From positions 28,518-92,517 of the forward strand of contig NZ_FTNT01000016.1 of the NCBI RefSeq assembly GCF_900156495.1: a DNA stretch of 64,000 nt, in the 5' to 3' direction. Below the pieces are notes generated by a model. It had not been told where the DNA came from and searched no databases. It saw only the letters and a list, made by a program, of their open reading frames with translations. Positions 16,619 through 25,677 of this stretch are shown piece by piece (positions within the stretch are counted from its first letter, which is position 1; each line of letters opens with the position of its first letter). A program made the translations under genes and the position numbers. The stretch is from Williamsia sterculiae. GTDB lineage: Bacteria; Actinomycetota; Actinomycetes; Mycobacteriales; Mycobacteriaceae.

Positions 16619-18360
16619 CGTTGGGGTCCTCCTGTGGTGTCGGAACCGCTGTCGGAGAACACGTCCTGAGCGGTGGATGACAGATTCGCGATGTGCCCGG
16701 CGGCGTCGGAGACGTGTCCGGCCGACGACCCGGCCGAGGACATGACCCCGGTGCCGCCGGAGCCCGATGCGGGTGTGCCACCCCCGCCGGAGCCCTGGCT
16801 ACCGCCGGGTGCGGTGCTGGCCCCGGACTGCCCGCTGCCGGAGCCGGTGTCGCGGGCCGCGGTGCCCGGGGTCGACGCCTGCGTGGGTGCCCCATTGCCC
16901 TGCGATCCGCCGCTGCGGGAACCGGCCCCTTGTTGGCCCGCGCTGGAGGTGCCCGACCGGGCGGCTCCGGACTGCTTGGAGCCGTTGGTCGTCGACCCGC
17001 TGGTGCCTTCCCCGGCGCCGGACAACCCGGCTCCGCCGGCTTGCGCGGCGCCCTTCATCGGGGCGGTGGCCATCTGACCGCCCTTGCCGCCCATGTTGCC
17101 CCCGGATTGACTGGCTGCCATACCGATCGGGCCACCCGCCATACCAGCCCCAGCGGTCGACGCGGTCGACCCCGAGGATTTGCCGGAGCCGCCGGACCCG
17201 CCGCCGCCGAGACCTTTACCGGCCGCGGCCAGGGAGCCGCCGGCGGCGATGACGCCCATGGCCATGGTCGCCGCGGTGAGCCCGGACGCCCCGGCCATCG
17301 CCATCCCCCCAGACACCAACCGCGTCAGGATCGGGAGCACCGCGGAGGCCATCAGCAGCAGGATCAATCCGTAGAACTGGATTTCCGGGTTGTTGGTTTT
17401 CGCGCTGGCCAGCACGAACGCCACCATGTACACCAGGGCGGCAACGAATTTCCACAGCAGCAGCGAGATCGCCCACCGGGTGATGTTGCGGTAGGCGTTG
17501 GACCCGATGCTGGTGCCGGACGCGCACGCGATCACCGGCATGAGCGACACGATGACCGCGAGCATCGCCTGGCGGACCACCAGCAACACCACTTGCAGCA
17601 GCGCCGAGAGGATCCCGACGATGCTGATCACGAACATCAGCCCGGACCCGAAGAACGGCAACAACTGATCCATCGCGGCCATGTTCGCGATGACCTGGCC
17701 AGGGTTGTTGTGGGTGGCGTAGTTGAGGATGTCGTTGGAGATGATGTCGACCGCCGCCGACATCGCCGTCATCAACCCGCCGAACGTCCAGACCCCGACA
17801 ATGGTCCGCATCAGCGAGTGGAACATCGCCTCACCCTCGGCGTAGACGGTGTTGCGTTTGGCCATCATCAGCCGGAACCCGCCGAGGATGATCGACACCA
17901 CCAACAAGATCAGCTGGATGGACAGGGTCGCGGCCTGGACTTGCTGCACCGGTGCCCATTGCCCCGCTTGGGGTGTGGGGATCTTGATGAACCACGACAT
18001 CGACAACTCGATGAGCCGGGCCTCCCCGGCCATCATCGACTGCACAATGCCTTTGAACCCGGAGGTGGCGGCGTCGGTGATCGCCTTCTTCGGGTTGATG
18101 ATCGCCCCGCCCACCTTGCAGGCGGTCCCGATGATCGGGACCTTCGGGCACGACGGGTCCGCCGCGGCGACCGGTGCGCTGGCCTGCGGGTCGCCGACGA
18201 GCTGCCCCGTCAACGGGGCCAGCGTCGAGACGATCAGCGCCGCGAGCAGCACCCCGACCAACCGCACCAAGCACCGGCGGCGTGGAGTGGCCGGTACCGC
18301 CGCGGCACGGGTGGGTGGTGGCGTAACGAGAAAGGTCGATGATGCTGTGGCGCTCACCAT
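16615..18360 (-). CDS. VirB6/TrbL-like polytopic channel protein
   Basis: 581 residues from the ATG at 18360 (GTG 18357 gives a neater GTGA overlap). The N-terminus has a hydrophobic segment at about 33-52. After a Cys-containing extracytoplasmic region (DPSCPKVPIIGTACKVGG) come at least six further membrane helices between about 130 and 385, a pattern of VirB6/TrbL proteins. The C-terminal 190 residues are a low-complexity Gly/Ser/Ala tail with many GSG and Gln residues, which probably is disordered. This would be the inner-membrane pore component. All overlaps in this part of the operon are 4 to 7 bases. Confidence 0.75.
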   Translation of the reverse strand: MVSATASSTFLVTPPPTRAAAVPATPRRRCLVRLVGVLLAALIVSTLAPLTGQLVGDPQASAPVAAADPSCPKVPIIGTACKVGGAIINPKKAITDAATSGFKGIVQSMMAGEARLIELSMSWFIKIPTPQAGQWAPVQQVQAATLSIQLILLVVSIILGGFRLMMAKRNTVYAEGEAMFHSLMRTIVGVWTFGGLMTAMSAAVDIISNDILNYATHNNPGQVIANMAAMDQLLPFFGSGLMFVISIVGILSALLQVVLLVVRQAMLAVIVSLMPVIACASGTSIGSNAYRNITRWAISLLLWKFVAALVYMVAFVLASAKTNNPEIQFYGLILLLMASAVLPILTRLVSGGMAMAGASGLTAATMAMGVIAAGGSLAAAGKGLGGGGSGGSGKSSGSTASTAGAGMAGGPIGMAASQSGGNMGGKGGQMATAPMKGAAQAGGAGLSGAGEGTSGSTTNGSKQSGAARSGTSSAGQQGAGSRSGGSQGNGAPTQASTPGTAARDTGSGSGQSGASTAPGGSQGSGGGGTPASGSGGTGVMSSAGSSAGHVSDAAGHIANLSSTAQDVFSDSGSDTTGGPQR

Positions 18361-19289
18361 GTGGCCCACCCCGCCACGGTCGTGTAGTCGCGGGTACCCC
18401 CATCGGGCAGGCCGGTGTCGGGGATACGGAGCTTCCACTGACCGCCGTCCCACACCACCGTCAGCGGCCCGTCGATACTGGCGGTCTGCTCATCGGTGCG
18501 GGCGTTGGCCGGGTCCACCCCGACCGGGGCGTACGGGCCCGACGCCCACTGCACCGACGAGAAATCGGGGGTGTACTGATCGGACACCGACACCCCGAAC
18601 GGCACATCAATGCGGTTCTTCTGCTCGGCGGTGGCTGTGCCCGCCTGCGCGGCGAACGCGGACTTCGCGGTGTCGGAGCCCACCACCTGATCCGCCAAAA
18701 TCTTGTCCCGTACCGCTTGCGGGGCGACCGAGGCGCGCAACAGGATTTGCCACCCGGCCAGCGCCGACCCCTGGGCGGTGCGGGCGAACCCGGTGGCCAT
18801 ACCGTCGGTGACTGCGGCGGGCCCGTCGGACACCGAGTACGGCATCGGGACGCCGAACGTTTTTTCCCACACCATCCCGACCGGTGGTTGCGCGGTCGGA
18901 CGATCGGTGTCGCGGGCCGGCTGTTGGGCTAGGGCGATACCCGCCGTGTCGCGTGGCACCCGCACCCGCCGGCCGAACGCGTCGGTGGTGTCGGGCGCAT
19001 ACGCCGGGTCAGAGTCCTCCCCCGCCCCCGCGGAGGTGTCGGCGGTCGACCCCGGCGCCGGCGTCGCCGACACCGATGAGCCCGACCCGCCCCCGGCGGT
19101 GGTCTGATCGTCGTGGTGCCCGGTGAACACCGACACCAGCACCACCACAACGGTGCCGATCACGGCGACCACCAGCACCGCCAACACCCACCGCCGCCAC
19201 CAGGACCACCCGGCCGAGACGGGTGCGTCGGCGGGCTGGGACGGGGGCAGCGGCCGGGGTATCAGCGATCGCAACGCTTTACGCAACAT
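18354..19289 (-). CDS. Bitopic membrane protein of the T4SS (VirB8/TcpC-like candidate)
   Basis: 311 residues, ATG at 19289. A basic proline-rich N-terminus is followed by one membrane helix at about 33-54 (VLAVLVVAVIGTVVVVLVS), a Gly/Ser/Pro linker and a large extracytoplasmic domain (about 100-311) ending WKLRIPDTGLPDGGTRDYTTVAGWATW. The topology and size are those of VirB8/TcpC assembly factors. No sequence motif proves this. The domain contains NRIDVPFGVSVSDQYTPDF, a run of strands. Confidence 0.6.
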   Translation of the reverse strand: MLRKALRSLIPRPLPPSQPADAPVSAGWSWWRRWVLAVLVVAVIGTVVVVLVSVFTGHHDDQTTAGGGSGSSVSATPAPGSTADTSAGAGEDSDPAYAPDTTDAFGRRVRVPRDTAGIALAQQPARDTDRPTAQPPVGMVWEKTFGVPMPYSVSDGPAAVTDGMATGFARTAQGSALAGWQILLRASVAPQAVRDKILADQVVGSDTAKSAFAAQAGTATAEQKNRIDVPFGVSVSDQYTPDFSSVQWASGPYAPVGVDPANARTDEQTASIDGPLTVVWDGGQWKLRIPDTGLPDGGTRDYTTVAGWATW

Positions 19290-19325
19290 GTGGGAGTCCT
19301 TCGCGGGTGCGGGTGTGCGGGGGGA

Positions 19326-19994
19326 TCAGGTGGTGTGGGCGAACGGGATCAGCCCGGCTGGTGGCGAGGTGATCGCGGCTTTGGTGGGTGTGCGGTCGGC
19401 GGGGTCGGCCAGCAGCAGCAGCCACCGACCGGGCGGGGACCACACCATCGCCGCGGTCGTGGTGTCCATCGACCCGTCGTATTCGCGGGTCACCAACCGC
19501 AGATCCGCCCGAGCGGTCGTGTAGTGGTCGACGGTGTACCCGAGCAGCGTCGGTGCCTTCCCGGTGGGCACCGCGGTGGTGATCGACATTTGGGATCGGT
19601 TGATCTGCCAGGCGTCGCGGCCGGGCCCGGGCGCCAGCAGCACCGCACCGACCTGCGCCCATTCGCTGTCCGGGGCCAGGGACATGCGCACAACCGCGTT
19701 CGCCGCCGCCAATCCGGCTCCGGGCCCGTTGTGGGTGTACCCGGTCGGTGTCGCTGAGGTGGTGCCGCTGCGCGGTCCCTGATCGCCTTGGGGCACTTGG
19801 ACCCCGCTGTAGGCCACCCACCGCACCCCCGACGGTGGGGTGTTCGGTGCGACCGCGACCTCCGTGCCCGGTGCCGGCGACACCGCTGACGGCCGCGCCG
19901 ACGGGTGATCGTCGTCGCCGCACCCGGCCACCCCGGCGAGCAGGGCCGCACCAAGCAGTGCCGCGACAACGGTCGCCGGGATCGCGTCGGTCAG
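19326..19994 (-). CDS. Lipoprotein with apparent CTG start
   Basis: The frame contains a lipoprotein signal TDAIPATVVAALLGAALLAG followed by VAGC, but no ATG, GTG or TTG lies at a suitable distance upstream of it. The only fitting codon is a CTG at 19994, which overlaps the TGA of the gene before it in the form CTGA. About 222 residues. The mature part has WVAYSGVQVPQGDQGPRSG and ends with a domain containing DLRLVTREYDGSMDTTTAAM and WLLLLADPADRTPTKAAI. Probably exported and lipid-anchored. Coupled translation could permit the weak start. Confidence 0.6.
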   Translation of the reverse strand: MTDAIPATVVAALLGAALLAGVAGCGDDDHPSARPSAVSPAPGTEVAVAPNTPPSGVRWVAYSGVQVPQGDQGPRSGTTSATPTGYTHNGPGAGLAAANAVVRMSLAPDSEWAQVGAVLLAPGPGRDAWQINRSQMSITTAVPTGKAPTLLGYTVDHYTTARADLRLVTREYDGSMDTTTAAMVWSPPGRWLLLLADPADRTPTKAAITSPPAGLIPFAHTT

Positions 19995-20254
19995 GCGGTG
20001 ATCATGCCGTAGGCCAGCGGCACGGCGGTCAGGACGATGACCTGACCGCCGACGATCCCGAGCAGTGATGGTGCCTCCCGGTCGGATTCGCCGAAGTCGG
20101 CGAACCCGTGTTTGTTCTTGTGCAACCGGGCGAACAACATGCCCAGGCGCACTTGACCCATCACCAGCACGAACGCCAGCAGCCATCCGATCGGGACCAG
20201 GAGCGGCCGCAGATGTTCCAGCGGTACCGCCTGATCGGCGAGGATCACATTCAC
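19991..20254 (-). CDS. Small two-helix membrane protein
   Basis: 87 residues, ATG at 20254 preceded by GGGAGTTGAACAGTGA. Two hydrophobic helices (about 18-34 and 62-84) are joined by a charged loop FARLHKNKHGFADFGESDRE. The layout is like small VirB3-type or accessory channel proteins. It is placed directly after the candidate pilin gene. Confidence 0.6.
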   Translation of the reverse strand: MNVILADQAVPLEHLRPLLVPIGWLLAFVLVMGQVRLGMLFARLHKNKHGFADFGESDREAPSLLGIVGGQVIVLTAVPLAYGMITA

Positions 20255-20288
20255 TGTTCAACTCCCGGATTCCCATGACGGCGGCGGC

Positions 20289-20789
20289 TCAGCTCGCACC
20301 CATGTAGATGCCCGACGCGATCGCCCCGAGCGAGGACAACCCGGCCAAGCCGAGTGCGGAGTAGGCAATCGCCGAGCCCTCCTCAGAGCCCACGTTGTGG
20401 GACTTCTTCGCGTGCGAGAGCTTCGCGAACCCGAACGCCAGGCCCACGATCGCGACCAGGATGCACAACCCGAGGGCCACACCGGCCAACCAGTTCCACT
20501 TGTTCTGACCCGGTGCGGTCTGCACCGTCACCTGGATCCCACCCGGCAAACCCCCGCCACCGACATCAGCGCCGGTCCCCGCACCCGGGGTAGGGGTGGG
20601 TGTCGGGTCGCCGGGTGCCGCGGTCGCGGTCACCGGGCCCGCGAGCACGGTCACCAGGGCGGCCGACCCGAGGACGGTCACCATCCGCAGCCGGGCCCGC
20701 AGACCCGGCGCGCCGGGCGTGGTCGTGTGGGTGGACGTCGAGTCGATCGTGTCGCCCGCGAGTGTCGTGGGCAGTGTGGTGGTGGTCAT
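20289..20789 (-). CDS. VirB2/TrbC-like candidate pilin
   Basis: The ATG at 20789 follows AAAGGAGTTCACCC. 166 residues: a long Thr-rich N-terminus, a signal-like hydrophobic stretch (about 37-55) with a possible cleavage site after TATAA, a Pro/Thr/Gly linker, then two hydrophobic helices (NWLAGVALGLCILVAIVGLA and AIAYSALGLAGLSSLGAIAS) separated by a basic loop KLSHAKKSHN. Leader plus two helices with a charged turn is the pilin pattern of VirB2/TrbC. The adjacent small membrane gene supports this. Sequence identity to known pilins cannot be judged by eye. Confidence 0.6.
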   Translation of the reverse strand: MTTTTLPTTLAGDTIDSTSTHTTTPGAPGLRARLRMVTVLGSAALVTVLAGPVTATAAPGDPTPTPTPGAGTGADVGGGGLPGGIQVTVQTAPGQNKWNWLAGVALGLCILVAIVGLAFGFAKLSHAKKSHNVGSEEGSAIAYSALGLAGLSSLGAIASGIYMGAS

Positions 20790-20830
20790 GGGTGAACTCC
20801 TTTGCTGGGCAGAGAGGGTGGGGTGTGCGG

Positions 20831-21421
20831 TCACGGCACGGCCGCGAGGTGCTGATCGCGCAGAGTGGTGATGCGCGTGCAGATCTGTTCGCCGATCTCG
20901 GCGACGCGGCGCGGGACGACGGTGTCCAGGGGGCCGTCGCGTTTGGCGGGCACGTCCCCGGGGGCCCATGACGCCAGCACCGGCGGTTGCCCGGACAGGG
21001 CGTCGAGCCACGGGAGGGTCCACACCGGGCGGTCGTCGAGCAGCTCGGCGACGGTGTCGCGGAACGCGGCCACGTCTTTGCGCAACCGTCCGGGGCGGGT
21101 CGGCCGGATCAGCAGACCCACCACCACCGCATCCGGTGGGGCCAGGCCCTCGTCGGGTTCGCGCAGCACCCGCGCCGCGGCGCGTAGGCCCTTGACGGTG
21201 TCCTGGGCCACCACCACCGTCAGCGGGGTCGACGTCGGGTGCGCCGGCCATGCCTGCTCGGTGTCCGCGGCCGGCGCCCACATGGCCGCCGCCGTCGACG
21301 CGCCCGCCCACGGGTGCGCCCCCAACACCGCGAACAGCGGCGGTGGGTCGTCGAGACGCTGTTCGAGCGGTTCGGTGCGCCACACCGCCCCCGGTGGCAC
21401 CTCGAGCGAACTGGTGGCCAT
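20831..21421 (-). CDS. Degenerate P-loop protein (DUF6668-like)
   Basis: 196 residues, ATG at 21421. The segment FAVLGAHPWAGASTAAAMW at about 31-49 resembles the P-loop of ParA-like proteins (GxHGGAGxST) but lacks the lysine, so ATP hydrolysis is doubtful. TPLTVVVAQDTVKGLRAAAR and DAVVVGLLIRPTRPGRLRKD continue a Rossmann-like alternation. Related small proteins are common in actinobacterial transfer regions. Its start overlaps the stop of the gene before it by one base. Confidence 0.6.
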   Translation of the reverse strand: MATSSLEVPPGAVWRTEPLEQRLDDPPPLFAVLGAHPWAGASTAAAMWAPAADTEQAWPAHPTSTPLTVVVAQDTVKGLRAAARVLREPDEGLAPPDAVVVGLLIRPTRPGRLRKDVAAFRDTVAELLDDRPVWTLPWLDALSGQPPVLASWAPGDVPAKRDGPLDTVVPRRVAEIGEQICTRITTLRDQHLAAVP

Positions 21422-22812
21422 CAGTGGGTCACCTTCGCCGCGTGACGCCCACCGCTTGCGGCGTGCTTGGGTCCACTCGACGAGGCGTTACCGCCGCCGA
21501 ACTGGGGGAACGCCACTTTCAGGCCGGGGATGGCTTGTTCAGCCTGCTTGGACAGGTTCACCGCCGCCTGGGTGACGGTGTCGCTGACGGTCCGCGACAA
21601 CGGGCCCGCCGCGGCGAACGCGTTCTGCGACTGCTCATGCGACACGCTGATGGGTGCGTGGATCGGACCCACGTCGACGTGGCCGTTGACGTCACCGGAC
21701 TTGTTGACGGTGTAGTCGACCTTCGGATTACCCGGCACGGGGGTGTTGTTCACGTGCAGCTCGTACTGGTTGGCCTCCGGGTGCGGTGGTGCAGGCTTCG
21801 ACAACTGGGGGTTCTCCGTTGTGGGCCCGCCCAACGGTGCATTCGGGTCACCACCGGGGTCGCCAGCGCCGAACGCGTAGCCCAGACCAGCGCCGACCGC
21901 ACCGCCCGCGGCCGCGGCCGCGGCCGCCAGACCCGTCGCCGCCAGAGTCCCCGCGCCGCCACCTGCTGCGGCGCCGATGCCGCATCCGACGGCACTGCTG
22001 ATGCCCTGTGGGGGGATCGGAAGAGCGGCCAGAGCGCCGATACCGCACCCGAGTAGCGCGCCGCCGCCGCCGAGGATGATCTCGGCCGGGACGAACACGG
22101 TGAAACCTGTCAAGGTGGCGCCGGCGACCCCGCCCAGGACGGTCGCCGTGGCGCTGCGGTCGGCCTGGTCGTCGGTGAACCCGATGCTGCGGTAGAACGT
22201 GTCCACCCGGGCCTCAGCGTCGGCGAACTGTCCATCGAGGTTGCGGGCGTCGGCGTCCGAGACCGGTCCCTGCGGCAACCAGACGTTGCGGCTCAACACA
22301 ATCTTGCCGGGGTGCGGCAACGGCTTTGGGATCACGGGCCGCTTGGGGGCGACCGGTGTCGGCAGATGCAGCGGGGTTTGCGGGAGCGGGTTGTATGCCC
22401 CCTGATACGTCGGCTGGGTGTCCTCCGGTGAGCCCTGCTCGACTGGTGGGGCGATGTACGTCGGTGCCGGGACGAACGACGGCCCGGTCTGTGGCGCGGG
22501 TTCCGGGGTCGGCTCCGGTGTCGGAGCGGGGGCCGGCGCAGGTGCCGGGGCGTCGGGGGTCACCCCTCCCTGACCGGTCGGTGGTGTCGACGGGCTGTCG
22601 GGGGTCACTCCCCCTTGCCCCGTCGACGGGGGCGCGGCCGGGGCGTCGGGTGTGATCCCGCCCTGACCGGGATCGGCCAGCGCGGGTGCGGTGGCACCGG
22701 CGATCAGGGTGGCCAGCACACCGGCGGTGATCATGGTTCCCGCCCGGGCCGTCAACCCGGCTGAACGGGTCGTTGGGAGCTGAGAATGGCGGTGGGTGCC
22801 TGTTTTTGGCAT
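21421..22812 (-). CDS. Exported Pro/Ala-rich protein with glycine-zipper domain
   Basis: 463 residues, ATG at 22812 after GAAAGGGCACTACCCCC. A basic leader and hydrophobic stretch at about 22-46 end in a signal-peptidase-like site ALA-DP. Three near-identical copies of GQGG(I/V)TPD(A/S)P follow at about 49-90, then a Pro/Glu/Thr-rich region. The central part (about 215-310) is very rich in Gly and Ala (glycine-zipper-like, probably membrane inserting). The C-terminal part has HVNNTPVPGNPKVDYTVNKS. It may be an outer-envelope or wall-spanning component. No family assigned. Confidence 0.65.
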   Translation of the reverse strand: MPKTGTHRHSQLPTTRSAGLTARAGTMITAGVLATLIAGATAPALADPGQGGITPDAPAAPPSTGQGGVTPDSPSTPPTGQGGVTPDAPAPAPAPAPTPEPTPEPAPQTGPSFVPAPTYIAPPVEQGSPEDTQPTYQGAYNPLPQTPLHLPTPVAPKRPVIPKPLPHPGKIVLSRNVWLPQGPVSDADARNLDGQFADAEARVDTFYRSIGFTDDQADRSATATVLGGVAGATLTGFTVFVPAEIILGGGGALLGCGIGALAALPIPPQGISSAVGCGIGAAAGGGAGTLAATGLAAAAAAAGGAVGAGLGYAFGAGDPGGDPNAPLGGPTTENPQLSKPAPPHPEANQYELHVNNTPVPGNPKVDYTVNKSGDVNGHVDVGPIHAPISVSHEQSQNAFAAAGPLSRTVSDTVTQAAVNLSKQAEQAIPGLKVAFPQFGGGNASSSGPKHAASGGRHAAKVTH

Positions 22813-22913
22813 GGGGGTAGTGCCCTTTCACGAAACGGGGTGATGGAGGGTGAGAATCGAGGTGGCGACCAGGCAGTGCCGTCGCCAGACGTCCGCCGAT
22901 TCGGCCGTGGTAG

Positions 22914-23870
22914 TTATCCGGTGCGGTCCGGCGTCGCGGTGCTCACCACCTTGCTCTGCGGTATCGCCGAGATGAGGGTTTGCCCGTTCTCAACGGTGGT
23001 AGTGATCACCTGGTGCACGATCGTCGGCACACTGTTGCCCGGGGCCAGCAGTGTCAACGTCACGTCCCAGGTGTTCGCGGCGGTCGGTTGGATACGTAGG
23101 CAGTGCTGGGTACCGGTGGCGACCTTGTCGATGCTGTCCTGCAAGGTGTCTGCGGTCCCCAGATTCCGCGACGACGGCGCCGCCGCCGCCCGCGCCGCGG
23201 CCCCGGAGCGTTGCACGTAGTAGGCGTAGTCGAATTTCTGGATCACGTCCGGACCGGACGTTGTGTCACCCGGCCCGGCGCCGGTCACCACCGCCCCGGT
23301 GGTGTTCGCCGCGCACATCGGCGCCGGTGCCGGGCTCTCGGCACTCTGCGTGGCTGTGGTCGCCACGACTGCGGTCGGGTCCGCGGCGGGCACATCACTG
23401 GCTGCGGGTTGGGAATCGCTGGGCCACAACGCCAGCGCGCCGATACCAGCGACCAACAGCAGCACCACGAAGAACCCCGCGGCGATGAGCGGGCGCCGCC
23501 ACCTGCGAATCCGGCCGGCGGCGGAATTCCGCCCACCCGCGACAGCGGGCGTACTCGGTGCGGGCACGCTGTGCGGGGCGACGGGCGGTGTCGGTTCGTA
23601 CGCCGGAAACGACGTATCGACGGGCTCCGGTTCCGGCGCCGGTTCGGGGCCTCGTGGGGTGGGTAACCACGCCCACCCGGCCGCGGCCCACCGTCCAGAC
23701 AGTTCCGGCGCAGCATCACGCACCGGCGCAGCGTCCGAGCGGAACAGGTGGCCCGGCTGCGGTGGTGGATCCCACAGCACCTTGCTCAGGTCGAACGCGG
23801 GCCCGGTGGCGTCGCCGGTCGCTGGAAGGTCGGCGCGGGTGCCGGGATGTTGCGCGTACTTACTATCCAT
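22914..23870 (-). CDS. Bitopic membrane protein, transfer operon
   Basis: 318 residues, ATG at 23870 preceded by AAAGGGATTAGCA. The proline-rich cytoplasmic N-terminus of about 130 residues includes paired WDPPPQPGHLF and AAGWAWLP motifs. One helix at about 129-150 (PLIAAGFFVVLLLVAGIGAL) is followed by an extracytoplasmic domain with two cysteines (APMCAAN, TQHCLRIQP) and a run of strands (VTLTLLAPGNSVPTIVHQVI). Shape and size are compatible with an NTF2-like VirB8 or TcpC domain, but this is a guess from topology. Confidence 0.6.
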   Translation of the reverse strand: MDSKYAQHPGTRADLPATGDATGPAFDLSKVLWDPPPQPGHLFRSDAAPVRDAAPELSGRWAAAGWAWLPTPRGPEPAPEPEPVDTSFPAYEPTPPVAPHSVPAPSTPAVAGGRNSAAGRIRRWRRPLIAAGFFVVLLLVAGIGALALWPSDSQPAASDVPAADPTAVVATTATQSAESPAPAPMCAANTTGAVVTGAGPGDTTSGPDVIQKFDYAYYVQRSGAAARAAAAPSSRNLGTADTLQDSIDKVATGTQHCLRIQPTAANTWDVTLTLLAPGNSVPTIVHQVITTTVENGQTLISAIPQSKVVSTATPDRTG

Positions 23871-23940
23871 TGCTAATCCCTTTCTCCCAACGAAACTCTG
23901 GACTGATCACTGCTGCGCCCATCCGGGCCGACACGGGCGT

Positions 23941-25677
23941 TCACCCCGCCGGCACTTCGGTCGGGGTGAACGACGACGGATCCGGTATCCCGGGCACCCC
24001 ACCGAACCCGGATTCGCCGCCGCTACCGGGTGCGTCCGAGGTGGGGGTGGTGTTCTGCGCGTCCACTCCGCCCTGACCCGATCCGCCGCTCTCATCGGTA
24101 CCGGTGGGATCAGCGTTGGACAGGATCGGACCGTTCGGGGCCAGCGTCGCCGAACCCGGCGGGACCGTCGCCGACGGCCACAGCTTGGACACGCTGTCGC
24201 TCACGGCCTGGGCGGCGGTGTTGAGGTACCCGTCGCCGGTGACCGAAGAGAACGACGACCCGGCCAGGTCGTGGGCCAGGGCGGCGAACCATTCCGCGGC
24301 GAACAGCGTCGGTGACGGTGCGCCCGCGGTCTGCGAGGTCGTCGTGTAGGAGCCATGGGCGTTAGCGGTGTTGAAGTACTGCATCATCGTCGTGACGTTC
24401 AGCAGATCCTTGTTATCGGTGATGTTCTGCTTGATCGCGTCGAACGCCTGGTTCGTCCACCGATCCACCGTGGCCGGCGGGACCAGATCGACCACGGCCG
24501 AACCCAGCTTCGCGCCCAGTACCGCCAGGGCGGCCGGCGGATTCGCCAAACCGACCGTGGCCAGCTCCCCGATGGTCTGCGGGGTGATCACCTTCTTCGC
24601 CACCGACACCACAGCGTTGAGGCCGATGGTGCCGACCTTCAACACGGCGTTCAAAGCGTCCGGGACAGACGGCAGCGGGGTCCGCGGATCCGAGGCGTCG
24701 GCCAACCGCTGCGACACCGACTCCTGCGGTTCGTAGCTCAGGGTGTCCAGAGACGTGCCCTGCACATCGTTGTTGATCACGTCGACCCCGGCCTTGACCG
24801 AGGTCAACGCCAACGCCTGACCGACCGAGGTCAACGACCCGATCGGGTCGGCTTGGTCCAACTCCGACTGGCCGGCGATGTTGGTCACCAGGTGCACGAT
24901 CGGCGAGTTCGACGGGGCGGCGCACGCCAGATCCCCCGACGCGCAGCTGTCCATCACCCGACCCGACAGGTTCCCGTACCCGCGATCAGAATCCATGGTG
25001 GGGGCGATACCGCCACCCTCGGGACCTTGTGTCGGTCCCGGAGACGGCAACGAGGCCACCGACTGCCCGGAGGTTCCCGGCGCCGCGGCCGGGCGGTCCT
25101 GCCCACTCGCGCCCGGGAACAATGGCGAATCAGCTGGGCGGCCCGGGTCGCCGAACAACGCGACACCAGCGACACGGTCTGCGTCGATCGGGCCCTGCCC
25201 CTGACCTATCGACTTCGCCACGTTCGACATCGCGTGCGCGCCCTGCGAGTACCCCGTCAAACCGAACTGGGTTTTACCGCAGCGGCGCGCGATCTGGCTC
25301 AGCATCGACGTTGTCGTGCCCATCGCCTGGGTCACCGACTCCGAATACTGTTGCTTCCCGCCGGCGACCGCGCCTCCGAACCCGGCCGGATACGGCACAT
25401 ACTCCCGGGCGACGAGGCCCTTCGCCATCGACAACATCGGCGACATCACCGAAGCGAGCATCCCAGAATCCGCTGTCGTCGAAGCGTTGTCCGACGACTG
25501 GCCTGTGCCCTGCACACCCAGCACATACAGGGCCGGGCAGTTAGTTTCCGCGACCGCGGTCGGGGCGTCATACGCCGACCCGACACCAGCGAGAACAGCA
25601 ACCGATCCCGCCAACGCCACGCCGCCGCAGCGCACAGACCACCGCGACAGCACCGACCGAGCCCTCCCCGACCCCAT
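23941..25677 (-). CDS. Secreted cutinase-like serine hydrolase
   Basis: First gene of the transfer operon. The ATG at 25677 is used; a longer frame lacks a signal peptide. 578 residues: basic N-terminus and hydrophobic stretch (about 18-43) ending AVAE, then a cutinase-like alpha/beta hydrolase domain with NCPALYVLGVQGTGQS, the nucleophile elbow LTGYSQGAHAM (Ser144), ADRVAGVALFGDPGRP and a late GDLACAAP. The CPALYVLGVQGTGQ and GYSQG features are those of actinobacterial cutinases and of the mycobacterial PE-PPE/cutinase-like lipases. The C-terminal 300 residues are an extra helical domain and a Gly/Ser-rich tail. A secreted lipid hydrolase could modify the mycolate envelope so that the channel can reach the surface; that is inference. 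Confidence 0.75.
   Translation of the reverse strand: MGSGRARSVLSRWSVRCGGVALAGSVAVLAGVGSAYDAPTAVAETNCPALYVLGVQGTGQSSDNASTTADSGMLASVMSPMLSMAKGLVAREYVPYPAGFGGAVAGGKQQYSESVTQAMGTTTSMLSQIARRCGKTQFGLTGYSQGAHAMSNVAKSIGQGQGPIDADRVAGVALFGDPGRPADSPLFPGASGQDRPAAAPGTSGQSVASLPSPGPTQGPEGGGIAPTMDSDRGYGNLSGRVMDSCASGDLACAAPSNSPIVHLVTNIAGQSELDQADPIGSLTSVGQALALTSVKAGVDVINNDVQGTSLDTLSYEPQESVSQRLADASDPRTPLPSVPDALNAVLKVGTIGLNAVVSVAKKVITPQTIGELATVGLANPPAALAVLGAKLGSAVVDLVPPATVDRWTNQAFDAIKQNITDNKDLLNVTTMMQYFNTANAHGSYTTTSQTAGAPSPTLFAAEWFAALAHDLAGSSFSSVTGDGYLNTAAQAVSDSVSKLWPSATVPPGSATLAPNGPILSNADPTGTDESGGSGQGGVDAQNTTPTSDAPGSGGESGFGGVPGIPDPSSFTPTEVPAG

Noticed and set aside
16693..18342. 549-residue + strand frame opposite the VirB6-like gene
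   Set aside because: Antisense shadow: low-complexity Gly/Arg/His product. The - strand has membrane helices and overlapping starts.
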